Shown here: in pieces, positions 51,456 through 60,315 of the stretch
Position numbering within the stretch: the first letter of the stretch is position 1
How the letters are laid out: each line of letters begins with the position of its first letter
Source of the DNA: Prorocentrum cordatum
Taxonomy: Eukaryota > Sar > Dinophyceae > Prorocentrales > Prorocentraceae
DNA: 64,000 nt
Reading direction: 5' to 3'
Assembly (NCBI GenBank): GCA_963575745.1
Contig: CAUYUJ010018727.1
Span: forward strand, 425,393-489,392
Program-made: the position numbers and the translations under genes
Notes under the pieces: generated by a model
The model's database searches: none
Seen by the model: the letters and a program-made list of their open reading frames with translations, nothing else
What the model was told of the DNA's origin: nothing

Positions 51456-51527
51456 GCTTTGGCGGACGCCATCAGCACCCTCCGCAAGCAGTACGCGTTC
51501 GAGTTCCCGGACAGTGCCAGCCTGTAA
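51456..51527 (+). CDS. Candidate terminal exon with stop, gene 1
   Basis: After ggctgctggccggccag it reads in phase 0 ALADAISTLRKQYAFEFPDS then ASL and TAA. All 23 residues look like ordinary protein, and third positions are mostly G or C (gcg, gac, gcc, atc, agc, acc, ctc, cgc). Joined to the previous exon through a 74-bp GT-AG intron it completes a plausible C-terminus. This is the only natural stop found for gene 1. Confidence 0.6.
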   Translation, partial: ALADAISTLRKQYAFEFPDSASL

Positions 51528-52435
51528 TGTATCCCCATCTCTGGGGGCGCTCCAAGAGGGTGGGTGGTGATGACCTGGGGGGGGGTACTTCGTGAGCCGG
51601 GACAGGATATCTCCCAAGATTCCATGGCGCTTCTTCTCATTCTGATGCGTCCCCTGGGCCCCCTTCTGGGCCGCGCACATGGCTCGGGGGCCATGAGTTG
51701 CGAACCCCTCTTGGACACCCCCGACTACCCTATGACCTACGATGGGCCTCACATTATCTCGATGCCGATCGTAAGGATTACCTCAGTCTCTTAAGGCGCG
51801 TCCCAAAGATTGTCGTCGCCTTTTAGCTTGCTAATCTCAGGGATGGGGATAAGCTTGTGGCTGATAAGGACATCAAGGAGACCGAGCTTCTGCCGCTGCA
51901 GGACGCCCTGGCGCTGCAGGACGCCGGGGCACCGCGCGGCGCTGGGTGCGGGGGCACTCCGCCGTTCATTAGAATGCAGTCCCTGGGAAGTTCCATTCAG
52001 CATCGGCGCTGGTATGTCCTCGCCTACGCGTAAGAGTGATCCTTCGCCAGAGTGTCCCCCAGTGCGGGCCAACACGGATCCCGCCAGCTTTGGTTGGCGA
52101 GCTTGGATTGTTTGGATTTGATTTTCCAAGTTGCATTCGAAAGCCGCGCACCAACGGTCATTATTGTCTAGGGGCACTCATGCGTGCAGACGATATCCAT
52201 AGCCAAAAGCTTGCCTAATATGGCATAACCCCGAATCATAATTTTCCATCCCGCTTCATCCAGCGCAATCGGGCCTAATAGTGGATCTAATATGGACTAG
52301 TCTGGGTTATGTTTGTTGTTTTTTTGTATAAGCGGGCGTAGCAGCCATTAACCGTTCTTTGGAGGACCTCGCAGGAGTTGCCCCCTAATTTGCACAAGCA
52401 ATCGTGCAGTCTTCGGCCCATGCGCTTCTGCTTGT
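51528..52435. other. Unassigned region downstream of gene 1
   Basis: Presumed 3' untranslated and intergenic sequence. Open frames occur on the - strand (52177-51791) but without support. Dinoflagellate genes often lack an AATAAA signal, and none is evident. Confidence 0.35.
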
Positions 52436-52439
52436 ACGT

Positions 52440-52645
52440 CGCATTTCTGGGGACTTCTCCTGTCTTGTAAATGCCGGTATGTTCCGTCTCTGACGTGGTT
52501 TGAACGCGGTTTCGACGTGATCTCGACATGGACTCGGCGCCGATTCGATACGAATTCGAGGCGGCCGACATGGATTCGTAGCGGGTTCGACACGGATAGT
52601 TGGCGCGATGGGACAGGCGAGGTCCCGCGAAGATGAAAGAGCATT
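52440..52645. repeat. Family O repeat, copy 3
   Basis: gatctcgacatggactcggc, gattcgatacgaattcgag, gacatggattcg, cgatgggaca, aggtcccgcgaag match 17040-17155. Confidence 0.7.
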
Positions 52646-52844
52646 GTTTGTGTGAGCGATGACGCTACGTTCCCTACCTCTTCCGGGGTGCGTGCCAACC
52701 AGAATTCCAAGTTGGATCCAGACATTGCGGCGAGGGCCTCCCAAGAGGCCCACAGGCGAGAACGCGGGACGGGGCGAGTGTCGTGTCGTGCTCATGCGAC
52801 CTGCGCGCGAGAGACCTAGACATCTCATGACGTGCGTGGGCTTC

Positions 52845-52905
52845 TCCAATCCGCGGCCCCAGAGTTCCCAACCGCTTCCCCAGGCGCCGTTTCTCGTCCC
52901 ATATG
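52845..52905 (-). repeat. Family P repeat, reverse copy
   Basis: caatccgcggccccagagtt, cccaaccgcttccccaggcg: the reverse complement of 46075-46135. Confidence 0.7.
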
Positions 52906-53015
52906 GGGTCCCAAAGAATATACACCACCACCACGTCGATTCCTCCTCTCTCCTCTTTCCAGCGAGAGGGAGGGGGGGAGGGAGGTGGTGGTGGTGTATA
53001 ATTTTTGGGCCCCCC
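52905..53015. mobile_element. Foldback element with CCA/TGG arms (111 bp)
   Basis: ggggtcccaaagaatatacaccaccaccac pairs with ggtggtggtgtataatttttgggcccccc across a short pyrimidine/purine loop. Arm of about 30 bp with several mismatches. Confidence 0.65.
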
Positions 53016-53428
53016 ACCACATTCATGTTCCATGATCATGGGATCCGAAACAGGCCCCCGAGACCTGAATCGGAGTAAGCATGCCGCATTGTAGAACCGC
53101 TGGAATGCCCCCGCCGTTCCCCCACCCCGGCGGCGCGCAAATGGGGGGGCGGGGGGGGGAGCGCGAGGGAGGGGGCCCCGAAGAAGGCGTCGGCGATTTC
53201 CTAGAAGGCAGCGCCCTTCCCATAGGGCCCATGCAGCGAGGTGTCCAAGAGGCCCTCTCAGAAGCCGTGGCGGCTTCTTCAGACCGCTCGGCGGCGCGGA
53301 GGAGAGAGCCTCCGCCGGAGTGACCGGCGGCGCGGGCCCGCAGGGTGTCCATACCCCGCACTGGCCAGTGCGCTCGGATTCTGGCTGCCCCCCGCGGCCC
53401 CCTCCAGCCGCGCACCAGAGGCCACTCG
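53016..53428. other. GC-rich spacer, repeat fragments only
   Basis: 'cctctcagaagccgtggcgg' relates to the 20.5-kb repeats. No gene. Confidence 0.4.
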
Positions 53429-53430
53429 TA

Positions 53431-53560
53431 CCGTGACCTTCCAGAGTGCTAAAGAATAGCCCTCCAGACCTGTAGACCTATCTGGGCTGCCTAAAACCTC
53501 GACAGGAATTAAGATCTCGAGGTCCTGGTGCTATTTTTCAGCCCTCCTGGAAGGTCAGGG
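53431..53560 (+). mobile_element. Family F element, copy 4 (130 bp)
   Basis: CCGTGACCTTCCAGAGTGCT ... CCTCCTGGAAGGTCAGGG, interior gatctcgaggtcctggtgct. Confidence 0.85.
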
Positions 53561-53744
53561 CACACGGGGTCGCTCCTGCGAGTAGCCGAAGCGCCTCGCA
53601 CGAGGCGCCCCCCCCGCCTCGCGCCACGCCCCTGCCATCACGGCCGCCCACGCTCCGATTCGGTGCTGCGCGGTGTGCTGACCGGGGCCGCGGGTCCGAG
53701 TGTCTTATTGCGAAGGCCTTGCCGCCGACCCCGAGAACGACGAA

Positions 53745-53875
53745 GATGAAAACGAGGGGGGGGAGGGCAGGGGGAGGAGGATGGGTGGGAGGTGGAGGGA
53801 GGGTGGGAGAGGTGGATGAGGGAGGAGGAGGAGGAGGAGGAGGAGGAGGAGGAGGAGGAGGGTGGAGAAGGATGT
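53745..53875. repeat. G-rich then (GGA)n tract
   Basis: Degenerate ggaggg sequence followed by perfect (GGA)n at ~53822-53863. Confidence 0.9.
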
Positions 53876-53891
53876 GGCCGCAAGTCCGATT

Positions 53892-53929
53892 GTTTGTCGA
53901 AAATCCCCCTGTAGGGGGGCAGGCCCGAC
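53892..53929. mobile_element. Family C element, solo 3' terminus
   Basis: gtcgaaaatccccctgtagg...caggcccgac followed by ttaa (53930-53933). Confidence 0.65.
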
Positions 53930-53944
53930 TTAAGGCAAGGCCCA

Positions 53945-54185
53945 GGCCCAGGGCTCGTTTCGATTCCTCCGATTCGATTCGATGTGATGTCGGTGGCCTT
54001 CGATTCCGATTCGGTTCGCGGCTCGGGAGTGCGATTCGGGTTCCGATTTCTTACTGGAGGCATGCCAGCCTGCCGAGTTCTGCCGATTCGACTTTTCCCC
54101 ACTCGGCCGCCGATTTCCGCCGATCCGATTCATTTCGATCGCCGATCCGACTTATCGATTCGATTTTGGGCTATCCTGCAGACCG
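53945..54185. repeat. Family N repeat, copy 2
   Basis: Partner of 14845-15065; directly follows the family C terminus. Confidence 0.75.
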
Positions 54186-54584
54186 CCAGCGTAATGCAAA
54201 ACATATCCATCGTCGGCGCGCGCGGGGGGGGAAGGGAAGGCGGCGGAACTTCTCGGAAACCCTCGCGCCCTCTCAGAGGTTGTCGGCCTCTTCGGGGGAG
54301 GCCTAGAAAGCTGATGACAAGCCCGGGGGACTTCCGAGCCTTCTGAGAAGGCCTTCTCCTTATCTCTTGCCCCTTCCCCCGCGGCTCGCCGCTGAGCAAG
54401 GCGAACTGTCCAGGCGGAGGTCCGGCTTTTCCCAGCGTGCGGCCGCTGGGGGCCCATCGCCGGGCCACGGGGCCGTCACCGAGAGATACGTGAGGAGAGG
54501 CTGGCAGAAGGTGGGGGGCTTCTGGGGCCGCGTAGTCCACGAAGCAGGTGCAGTACTCGAAGGGGGAGAAACGCCATAAGCCTA

Positions 54585-54692
54585 AACTTGTGGCGTTCAT
54601 CGCGGAATTCTTGGATCTGCGTTGGGATCCCCCCTGCGCCAGGGAGGGGGGGGTCCAGCGCGGATCCAGGAAATCCGCGCGGAGCGCCAACA
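54585..54692. mobile_element. Family H inverted-repeat element, copy 1
   Basis: The left arm cttgtggcgttcatcgcgga(attcttggatctgcg) pairs with the right arm (gcgcggatccagg)aaatccgcgcggagcgccaacag. The right arm is shared nearly verbatim with 57178-57205. Confidence 0.7.
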
Positions 54693-54771
54693 GTTTCTGT
54701 GTATGACGGTTCTTCTGATTCTTCTTCTCTATGGGGGCCGCGTATTCCAAAAGGCAGGTTCAGCACGGCAG

Positions 54772-54823
54772 ATGTCCAGGGAACGGGGCGTGGTCAAATG
54801 TGACTTGCCACCAGGCGCTGCAG
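54772..54823 (+). CDS. Candidate first exon, gene 2 (ATG start)
   Basis: Follows cagcacggcag. ATG, then SRERGVVKCDLPPGAA, ending GCAG|GTGTGAG, a consensus GT donor with one leftover base. The frame also stays open past the donor to 55077 (NKNISVNGVARKGSATIGTN), so a longer single exon is the main alternative. The opposite strand is open too. Placement as the first exon of gene 2 is inference; the next certain gene 2 exon (55842) starts in phase 0, so an unseen exon would be needed between. Confidence 0.35.
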
Positions 54824-55109
54824 GTGTGAGCTGGCGTGCAGCAAACAAAAACATCTCAGTGAATGGAGTGGCCCGCAAGGGGAGCGCCACCATCGGAACC
54901 AATGAGGGCGCGCCCGCATGCGTTCCCACGCCTGTGTTTGAAATTATGTGTTTCGTCCTCCCTCTTTCATGCGGGACACTTAGCCTTTTGGTTGCCCCGA
55001 ACAGCCACACGCTGGAGCGGACTGCCTCAGCCTCGCCGCCGACGAAACAGTTTAGTCCCTGGACAGTTCGTCTGTAAGGGTTCTGTGTATCTCTTTCAGG
55101 CCTGGTGAG

Positions 55110-55175
55110 CGGATTGCCAGAATCGGCATCCAGGGAGCGACCCTGCCTCTGGTGGCCTCCAGTGGCCTCCTTCTA
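55110..55175 (+). CDS. Possible exon, gene 2
   Basis: After the pyrimidine-rich acceptor gtgtatctctttcag the frame reads PGERIARIGIQGATLPLVAS, ending near a GT (cctcca|gtggcc). Immediately downstream a second strong acceptor (ccttctattcctctcacgtgtccctgtccccag) precedes FFWHQCGRPHAPPRSVGHIS. Both are plausible but phases between them and with neighbours are unresolved. Confidence 0.3.
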
Positions 55176-55485
55176 TTCCTCTCACGTGTCCCTGTCCCCA
55201 GTTCTTCTGGCACCAGTGCGGGCGCCCGCATGCGCCCCCGCGCTCAGTTGGGCACATCTCCCTGCTTCAGATCGTGCCCAACGGGGGCCTGCGTGCGTCC
55301 ACGCGCTTCTTCCGCCGCAGCGCTCGCCCTTTTCTCGCCCGCCCACGGGGAGCCCCACGTGCGGCGCCGAGGGGGGGCGCCCGCACGCGCCCCCGCGCTC
55401 GCTTCGGGACACCGCTCGCACGACCTCGCGCCGGCACGTGGAGTTTCCGCCCACGGATCCAGTGAGGGCGTTCGCATGCGACCCC

Positions 55486-55540
55486 CCAGGAGGAGGAGGA
55501 GGAGGCGGAGGAGGAGGAGGAGGAGGAGGAGGAGGAGAGC
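55486..55540. repeat. (GGA)n microsatellite
   Basis: About 55 bp, one gcg interruption. Confidence 0.95.
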
Positions 55541-55841
55541 CCATTCTGGCACACCTCTCTCCCGCACCTTTGGCCCGAGGGGGCGCGGGCTCCGTCCGCC
55601 CGGGGCATGATCTGAGGGCCACGACCTGCGCTGCACGCAGCTGCACTGGGTTGGGGCCCTCGCCAGGCTGCGCGTTCCCTGTAGAACAGGCCGGGACGTG
55701 GCACAGAACCCAACCTGGGCGGGCCTCTGATAGTGGCTGTGTGTCCTGGTCCTCGAGCTGAAGTTGGCTATCGATCGGCGGGGTCCACGCTGCCTCGTCC
55801 ACACCCGAAACGCTGCAACACAAACATGTGGCCTGCGGCAG

Positions 55842-55923
55842 GAGCGCTTCCGGGAGGGCTCCGTGGGGACCATGAAGTTCGACCTCCTGTGGTACCTTCA
55901 GCACGGCGCGCACCTGATCGCAG
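55842..55923 (+). CDS. Candidate internal exon, gene 2
   Basis: After ggcctgcggcag it reads in phase 0 ERFREGSVGTMKFDLLWYLQ then HGAHLIA, ending GCAG|GC (GC donor)with one leftover g. That base plus the two-base start of 57300-57355 makes a Gly codon, so the exons join in phase. Codons are strongly G/C at the third position. The intron to the next exon (1.4 kb) holds four short elements, including a family A copy. The product is not recognised. Confidence 0.6.
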
Positions 55924-55993
55924 GCAGCGGGGCCCCGCGGCAGCAAGCAAGCTGGGGCGGTGGGAGCGGGATGAGTCGGGCGGGAGGTAATGG

Positions 55994-56174
55994 TACTCCA
56001 GATTTCGTAATAAGAGGGAGGGGTCTGGACCCTCCAAGACAAGCCATTTCAGACCTCCCCCGTGGGAGAACCCTCCAAAACATCGTCCCCAGACCCCCCA
56101 GGCCCTCCAAGATAGCCTGGAAGAGACCCCCCCCGAAATGAGACCCCCCTCCCTTTATTACGAAATCTGGAGTA
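55994..56174. mobile_element. Inverted-repeat element, ~30-bp arms (181 bp)
   Basis: TACTCCAGATTTCGTAATAA at the left, TTATTACGAAATCTGGAGTA at the right: a perfect 20-bp terminal inverted repeat, extended by agggagggg(gg)tct. Lies inside the 55924-57299 candidate intron. Only copy here. Confidence 0.85.
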
Positions 56175-56329
56175 GTGATTTAAAAGGGGGGTGAAGAACA
56201 TGGCCCCGGCCCCTTTCGGAGCAGGGGCCCCCAAAAGAGCCCCAGAGGGTCCCTTTCGGCTCTTGTTGTCCCCCCCCCCCTTGTACGACACCACCCACTA
56301 CCACCCGCCCGAAGGGGCGGGAAGGAGGG

Positions 56330-56470
56330 GCGCCGATTTAGCGTCGATGAGCGTCGATTCAGCGTCGATTGAGCGTCGACTTGGCGTCGACCAGCGCCGA
56401 TTCGCAGGAGCCAGCAGGATGGTGTGGGAGGCTCCCACGAGCTGCCACAGGAGGAGAAAGGCCTCGCAGG
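56330..56470. repeat. Family J repeat, copy 2
   Basis: Partner of 7438-7560; here 'gtcgattcagc' words are expanded to five tandem units. Confidence 0.65.
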
Positions 56471-56739
56471 CCCAGAGGTTGACACCAGCACCAATGTCGG
56501 CGGTGTGCCTCCACCGAGGGAAGAAGGTCCCGACCTCGGTGATGGTGGTCGTATTCTGGCTTCCAAGGTAACCGAAGTATTACCACCAACACCGACATCT
56601 AGGATTATCTTCCCCCTGTGGAGGCAGCCCCCTGTGTTGGTGTTGGTGCCCATTTCCAGGCCCCCAAGAAGGGACGAGGCGATGGGAGCGGAGCGCCTCC
56701 GAGGAAGGAACGTCCGCGTGGCCGCGCGGGGACTCCTCG

Positions 56740-56862
56740 GGCCGGCGCGGGGCAGCCCTGGCCGGGCGCCTCCTTGGCGCCGCCCCCTCGCTGGCGCGCC
56801 CCGCGCCAGCCAGCGAGCGGGGTCCGGCGGACCTCGGAAAGTTGCTGAGCGTGCCGCTGCTA
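56740..56862. repeat. Family H-like GGCGCC repeat
   Basis: cgggcgcctccttggcgccg, ggcgcgccccgcgccagcca, ggtccggcggacctcggaaa, gttgctga; resembles 19967-20105. Confidence 0.5.
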
Positions 56863-56890
56863 CAGGGGAGCGAACAGTGACATACATCTG

Positions 56891-57053
56891 TCAGGAGGGG
56901 AAAAAACACACAGACACGATGAATCCTCGATTCGCCAGAAAATGGGGGAAAGTATGGGAAGGGGGGGGGGAAGACAACAACCCAGAAAATATAGGAAATA
57001 TGGGGAATCATTTTATTTGTGTGTATTTATTTGTGTGTTTGTCGGCCCCTTCA
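56891..57053. mobile_element. Family A element, copy 5 (163 bp)
   Basis: TCAGGAGGGGAAAAAACACA ... CGGCCCCTTCA, flanked by atctg (56886-56890) and atatg (57054-57058), one mismatch in five. Confidence 0.85.
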
Positions 57054-57065
57054 ATATGAAAACCC

Positions 57066-57205
57066 GGAGGTCCGCGCGGAGTTCTCGGATCGGCGCCGGG
57101 CCCCCCCGGGTGGCGCCTCCGGCGCCGCCCCTGGCGCGCTGGAGGCGGCGCCAGGGAGAGGTGCCCGGCACGGGTCCAAGAAATCCGCGCGGAGCGCCAA
57201 GAGTG
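57066..57205. mobile_element. Family H inverted-repeat element, copy 2
   Basis: ggaggtccgcgcggagttct ... tccaagaaatccgcgcggagcgcc, with an inner ggcgcctccggcgcc palindrome. Confidence 0.7.
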
Positions 57206-57299
57206 TATGTTTCTGCAGTTGTGTCTTCGGCTTGTGCCACACGTGTATGCTTATGCTTATGCTCAGAGCGTGAATTACCTACCCCGCTTTCGCTTCCAG

Positions 57300-57355
57300 G
57301 CAAAGCCAAGCGCTGCAAGCCATACCACGCGCCTCCTCGTCAAGCGGCCTCACCA
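57300..57355 (+). CDS. Candidate internal exon, gene 2
   Basis: The pyrimidine-rich acceptor ccccgctttcgcttccag is followed by two leftover bases and then KAKRCKPYHAPPRQAASP, ending CCA|GTACGG (GT donor) in phase 0. The start phase matches 55842-55923 and the end matches 57609-57676. Basic, proline-rich segment. Another frame (AKPSAASHTTRLLVKRPHQY) is also open, so the frame choice depends on the phase argument. Confidence 0.45.
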
Positions 57356-57608
57356 GTACGGGCTGCAAGTTGGCATCGTTTGGTGTCTCTTGGAAGCGAG
57401 GGTGGTCAAAAGCGAGGTAGGTTTGTTTCCCCCCGATATGCCAAGGCTTATGTTCATGCTCATGTTTATGCCGTATTGTTGTGTCCGCCGCGTCTGCTCC
57501 TACTACGAAAAGGTTTGTTCCTCCCGTTCGGGGACATCGGCCTGCGCCTGGGCCTCGGGCCAGGCTCGGAGCCTCGGGCAGCCTCCCGTCCTCGCTGTGC
57601 CCGGCCAG

Positions 57609-57676
57609 TTGCTGGGTGTGGCTGCTCCCGTCGCTTGGCGAGTCGACGGCAAGTCGCTCTTCGAGATCCGGAAAGG
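57609..57676 (+). CDS. Candidate internal exon, gene 2
   Basis: After gtgcccggccag it reads in phase 0 LLGVAAPVAWRVDGKSLFEI then RK, ending with two leftover bases (gg) before GA (GA donor). The two bases plus the first base of 57761-57813 make a Gly codon. The frame would otherwise continue to a TAG near 57743, giving a possible alternative terminal exon (...NWKIYMELFPGKCVGV). Looks like folded-domain sequence; no family recognised. Confidence 0.55.
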
Positions 57677-57760
57677 GACACATTTTTTGGGAAACTGGAA
57701 AATCTACATGGAGTTGTTTCCAGGAAAATGCGTCGGTGTATAGAGTTCGTTTCCCTGCAG

Positions 57761-57813
57761 GTTGCGGGAAATCGTCATCTTCGGTGTGTACGACGTCCGA
57801 GAGGACCCCGTCA
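57761..57813 (+). CDS. Candidate internal exon, gene 2
   Basis: The strong acceptor gagttcgtttccctgcag is followed by one leftover base and then LREIVIFGVYDVREDPV, ending with one base before GTGATA (GT donor). In phase with 57609-57676 through an 84-bp GA-AG intron, and with 58590 through a 776-bp GT-AG intron. The REIVIFGVYDV stretch is beta-strand-like. No family recognised. Confidence 0.6.
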
Positions 57814-57924
57814 GTGATAACTGCCTCTCATGTGTCTGTGTGTGTTTCTGTTCCTCTGAGGGGGCCACCCTGGTTCCTCCTGGGCCCTTTTGTCTTTCTT
57901 CAGAGACCCCCACGAAGCTTTCTC

Positions 57925-57975
57925 CTCCTCCTCCTCGTCCTCCTCCTTCTCCTCCTCCTCCTCCTTCTCCTCTTG
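57925..57975. repeat. TCC-rich tract
   Basis: tcctcctcctcctcgtcctc-type sequence within the 57814-58589 candidate intron. Confidence 0.9.
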
Positions 57976-58154
57976 TCTCTCTTCAGAGGGTGGGGGGGCG
58001 CAGCGGCAGCAGAGAGGAGGAGAGCGAGGCGAGGCGTTGGACAGGAGGAGAGGGGGGAGGAGCCGCAGCGGCAGGTGCAGGGAAGCGGACGTCGCGCGGA
58101 GTTGGGCGGAGTGGGAAGAGGAGGACGACGTCGACGAGCAGGTGCGACAGTTAA

Positions 58155-58308
58155 CTCGGGCTTGTCCCTCTACAGGGGGAATATTCAAAAATACTGGAAA
58201 CATACTCTGGGGACGGTTTCATGCGCATTTTTGAAATTATGTTGGAGCATTTTTTTGGGTACCTTTAATTTTTCGTCCAGAATACGCCTGTAGGGGGACA
58301 CGCCCGAC
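58155..58308. mobile_element. Family C element, intact (154 bp)
   Basis: CTCGGGCTTGTCCCTCTACA ... CTGTAGGGGGACACGCCCGAC, flanked by ttaa (58151-58154) and ctaa (58309-58312). Confidence 0.8.
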
Positions 58309-58589
58309 CTAATGCAACAACCCAGACGCGATCGCGTCGTATCAACAAGCAGGACGGCAGGTTTTGGGCCGTTTTTGGCCTCGGGAGGCCCTCGCCGGGC
58401 CTCGGGGCCGTCAAAGCGCGGCTCAGGACGAGCAACTGGCCCCCGGGGAGAGGGTCGGGCTTTCCAGGGACCCCGTATGGAAAAGATCAGGACGTCGCTC
58501 GTCTGGAAGCGGATGCGGGGCGGGGAGAGGAGAGGGGCAGGAGAAGGGGCAGGAGAGGAGCCCGGAGCAAGAGGTCGGGGTGGCTGCAG

Positions 58590-58669
58590 GCAGCAGCTTC
58601 ATGAAGCGCCACAAGACCACCGTCTTCAAGCCGTTCAAGATCCAGCAGGACATGGTGGACGCGATACTG
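58590..58669 (+). CDS. Candidate internal exon, gene 2
   Basis: The acceptor gtcggggtggctgcag is followed by two leftover bases and then SSFMKRHKTTVFKPFKIQQD and MVDAIL. A GA donor (cagcag|gacatg) would end it at 58648; otherwise it runs to about 58669 or further. The start phase complements the single base left by 57761-57813 (giving Ser). The basic KRHKTTVFKPFK stretch is non-repetitive. No later gene 2 exon or stop was identified with confidence. Confidence 0.55.
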
Positions 58670-59038
58670 TCCCCAGGACAGGCTGATCCTCCCCACCTTG
58701 TCATGCTTAATGTTCCACGTGGCTCGGTCCACAGCACGCTCACCGCGTCGGCGTACCTTGAAGTTCCATGTCGATGCTACATGTCCTCAGAGCGGGTCTG
58801 CGTGACCGTCGCCGCGCTGACAGCGTGGAAGCGACAGGTTTGGCATCGTTCAGAGCAGCACGGGAGCAACACCTGGCCGCCATGGAGGACAGGGGTCGTG
58901 GAGCCAAGGGGCCCTCGAGTTTTCACGGTGCTCGGACTCTGGGGGGCCCGCCCGCGCCCGCACCCCGGGGGCCAGATGAAGAGCTGGCCCTCTTCACGCC
59001 TCATGGCTCACCCCCTTCGTGCCCAAGGGGACCCCTTT
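58670..59038. other. Unassigned, downstream of last gene 2 exon candidate
   Basis: The + strand stays open (YLEVPCRCYMSSERVCVTVA), but no clear boundary or repeat was found. Confidence 0.35.
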
Positions 59039-59169
59039 CTCTGACCTTCCAGGAGGGCTGACAAAATAGCACCAGGACCTCGATGTCTTAATTCCTGTCG
59101 AGGTTTTGGGCAGCCCCGGTAGGTGTATAGGTCTGGAGGGCTAGTTCTTCGCACTCTGGAAGGTCAGGG
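59039..59169 (-). mobile_element. Family F element, copy 5 (131 bp, reverse)
   Basis: CTCTGACCTTCCAGGAGGGC ... CACTCTGGAAGGTCAGGG. Confidence 0.85.
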
Positions 59170-59384
59170 TTTTGTTCTCCACGTCACCTTGTGCTGCGCG
59201 CGCTCTGGAAGCGCAGGCTTCCTGGCGCGCGGCGGGCTGCGAGCGCGGCGGTGGCCGCCGGAGGCCACGACCCGCGCCGGACCGCCCGCGCAGGGTGGCC
59301 TTATGCCATGCACGCAGGGCACGTCTCGAATCCGATCGATGCAGGTCGTGCCCGATTTGGCGATGTCTGGCGGTCCGTTGCAAA

Positions 59385-59550
59385 GAGGATGAGGAGGAGG
59401 AGGAGGAGGAGGATCGAGGAGGAGGATCGAGAAGGAGGAGGAGGAGGAGGAGGAGGAGGAGGATCGAGGAGGAGGAGGAGGATCGAGGAGGAGGAGGAGG
59501 ATCGAGGAGGAGGAGGAGGATCGAGGAGGAGGAGGAGGAGGAGGAGGCGG
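59385..59550. repeat. (GGA)n with regular 'gatcga' interruptions
   Basis: GGA runs separated by gatcga at 12-18-bp spacing (six times). Confidence 0.95.
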
Positions 59551-59554
59551 CCCG

Positions 59555-59910
59555 GCGCCCGTGTGGCGTTGTCGGCGTGCGTCCTGGCGCAGCGGGGCCG
59601 ACTCGATGCGGGCTCCGTGCCGCTGCGGCCCGAGTCGGTGCCCGCTCTCCTGGCCGATGCGGCTTCCCGGTTCGATGCCGGCTGGCAGCCTGCAGCACGA
59701 AGCGCCACCGCATTCCCCCCGAGCCTCCGCGGTCTACCAGCGCCAGCGCGCGCTTGTTGCGGAGTTGTCGCGGTTCACCGAGCAGGCTGTCGTCGAGCAT
59801 TGCCAGGTCGCCGTTTTTGTTCGTTTCGCCGATCGGCGCGAGCCCCTGGCCCCTACCCTCTCCCCCCCCTCTTGGCTGCTTTTGGCGAATGGTGAGGACC
59901 CCTCCCCCTA
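59555..59910. other. Coding-like sequence on both strands
   Basis: + strand: RLDAGSVPLRPESVPALLAD, then in another frame RQRALVAELSRFTEQAVVEH. - strand: NGDLAMLDDSLLGEPRQLRN and GSGGMRWRFVLQAASRHRTG. All look protein-like with high GC3. A frameshifted element fragment or real exon is possible; I cannot decide the strand. Confidence 0.3.
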
Positions 59911-60315
59911 ATCTTCTTGCGCGACTGGTAGAAGCAGGTCGACCAAGCACCGGTCCAGATCCAGACCCCCCCTCCTTAACCCCTTTTAGTCAAACGTCGT
60001 AGACTAGAACAAAAAATCGACTACCAGTGGTGGTCTCCTGTACAGCACGAGCCCCAGGCAACGTGGCTTCCGAGCGTGAACTTGAATTGGCCGCTCTGTT
60101 CCATCTCCGCCCGTCTTGCTACGATATTGTCTTCTACTCAGTCTGAATCCGTGACGTCCGTTGCGGGGGGGTCATGCCCTCCCCACCCACCCCGGAACGG
60201 TAGTGAACGTACGGGGAGGGGATCCAGGGTCCCAGCCACCCCACAGTTAGGGCGCCGTGCTCACGGGCATGGCGTGGTGCTGACAGGTACCGGAGGGCCT
60301 CCAGACTCTGAGACG
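59911..60315. other. Unassigned spacer
   Basis: Nothing recognised apart from the first higher-order spacer beginning at ~60290. Confidence 0.4.
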
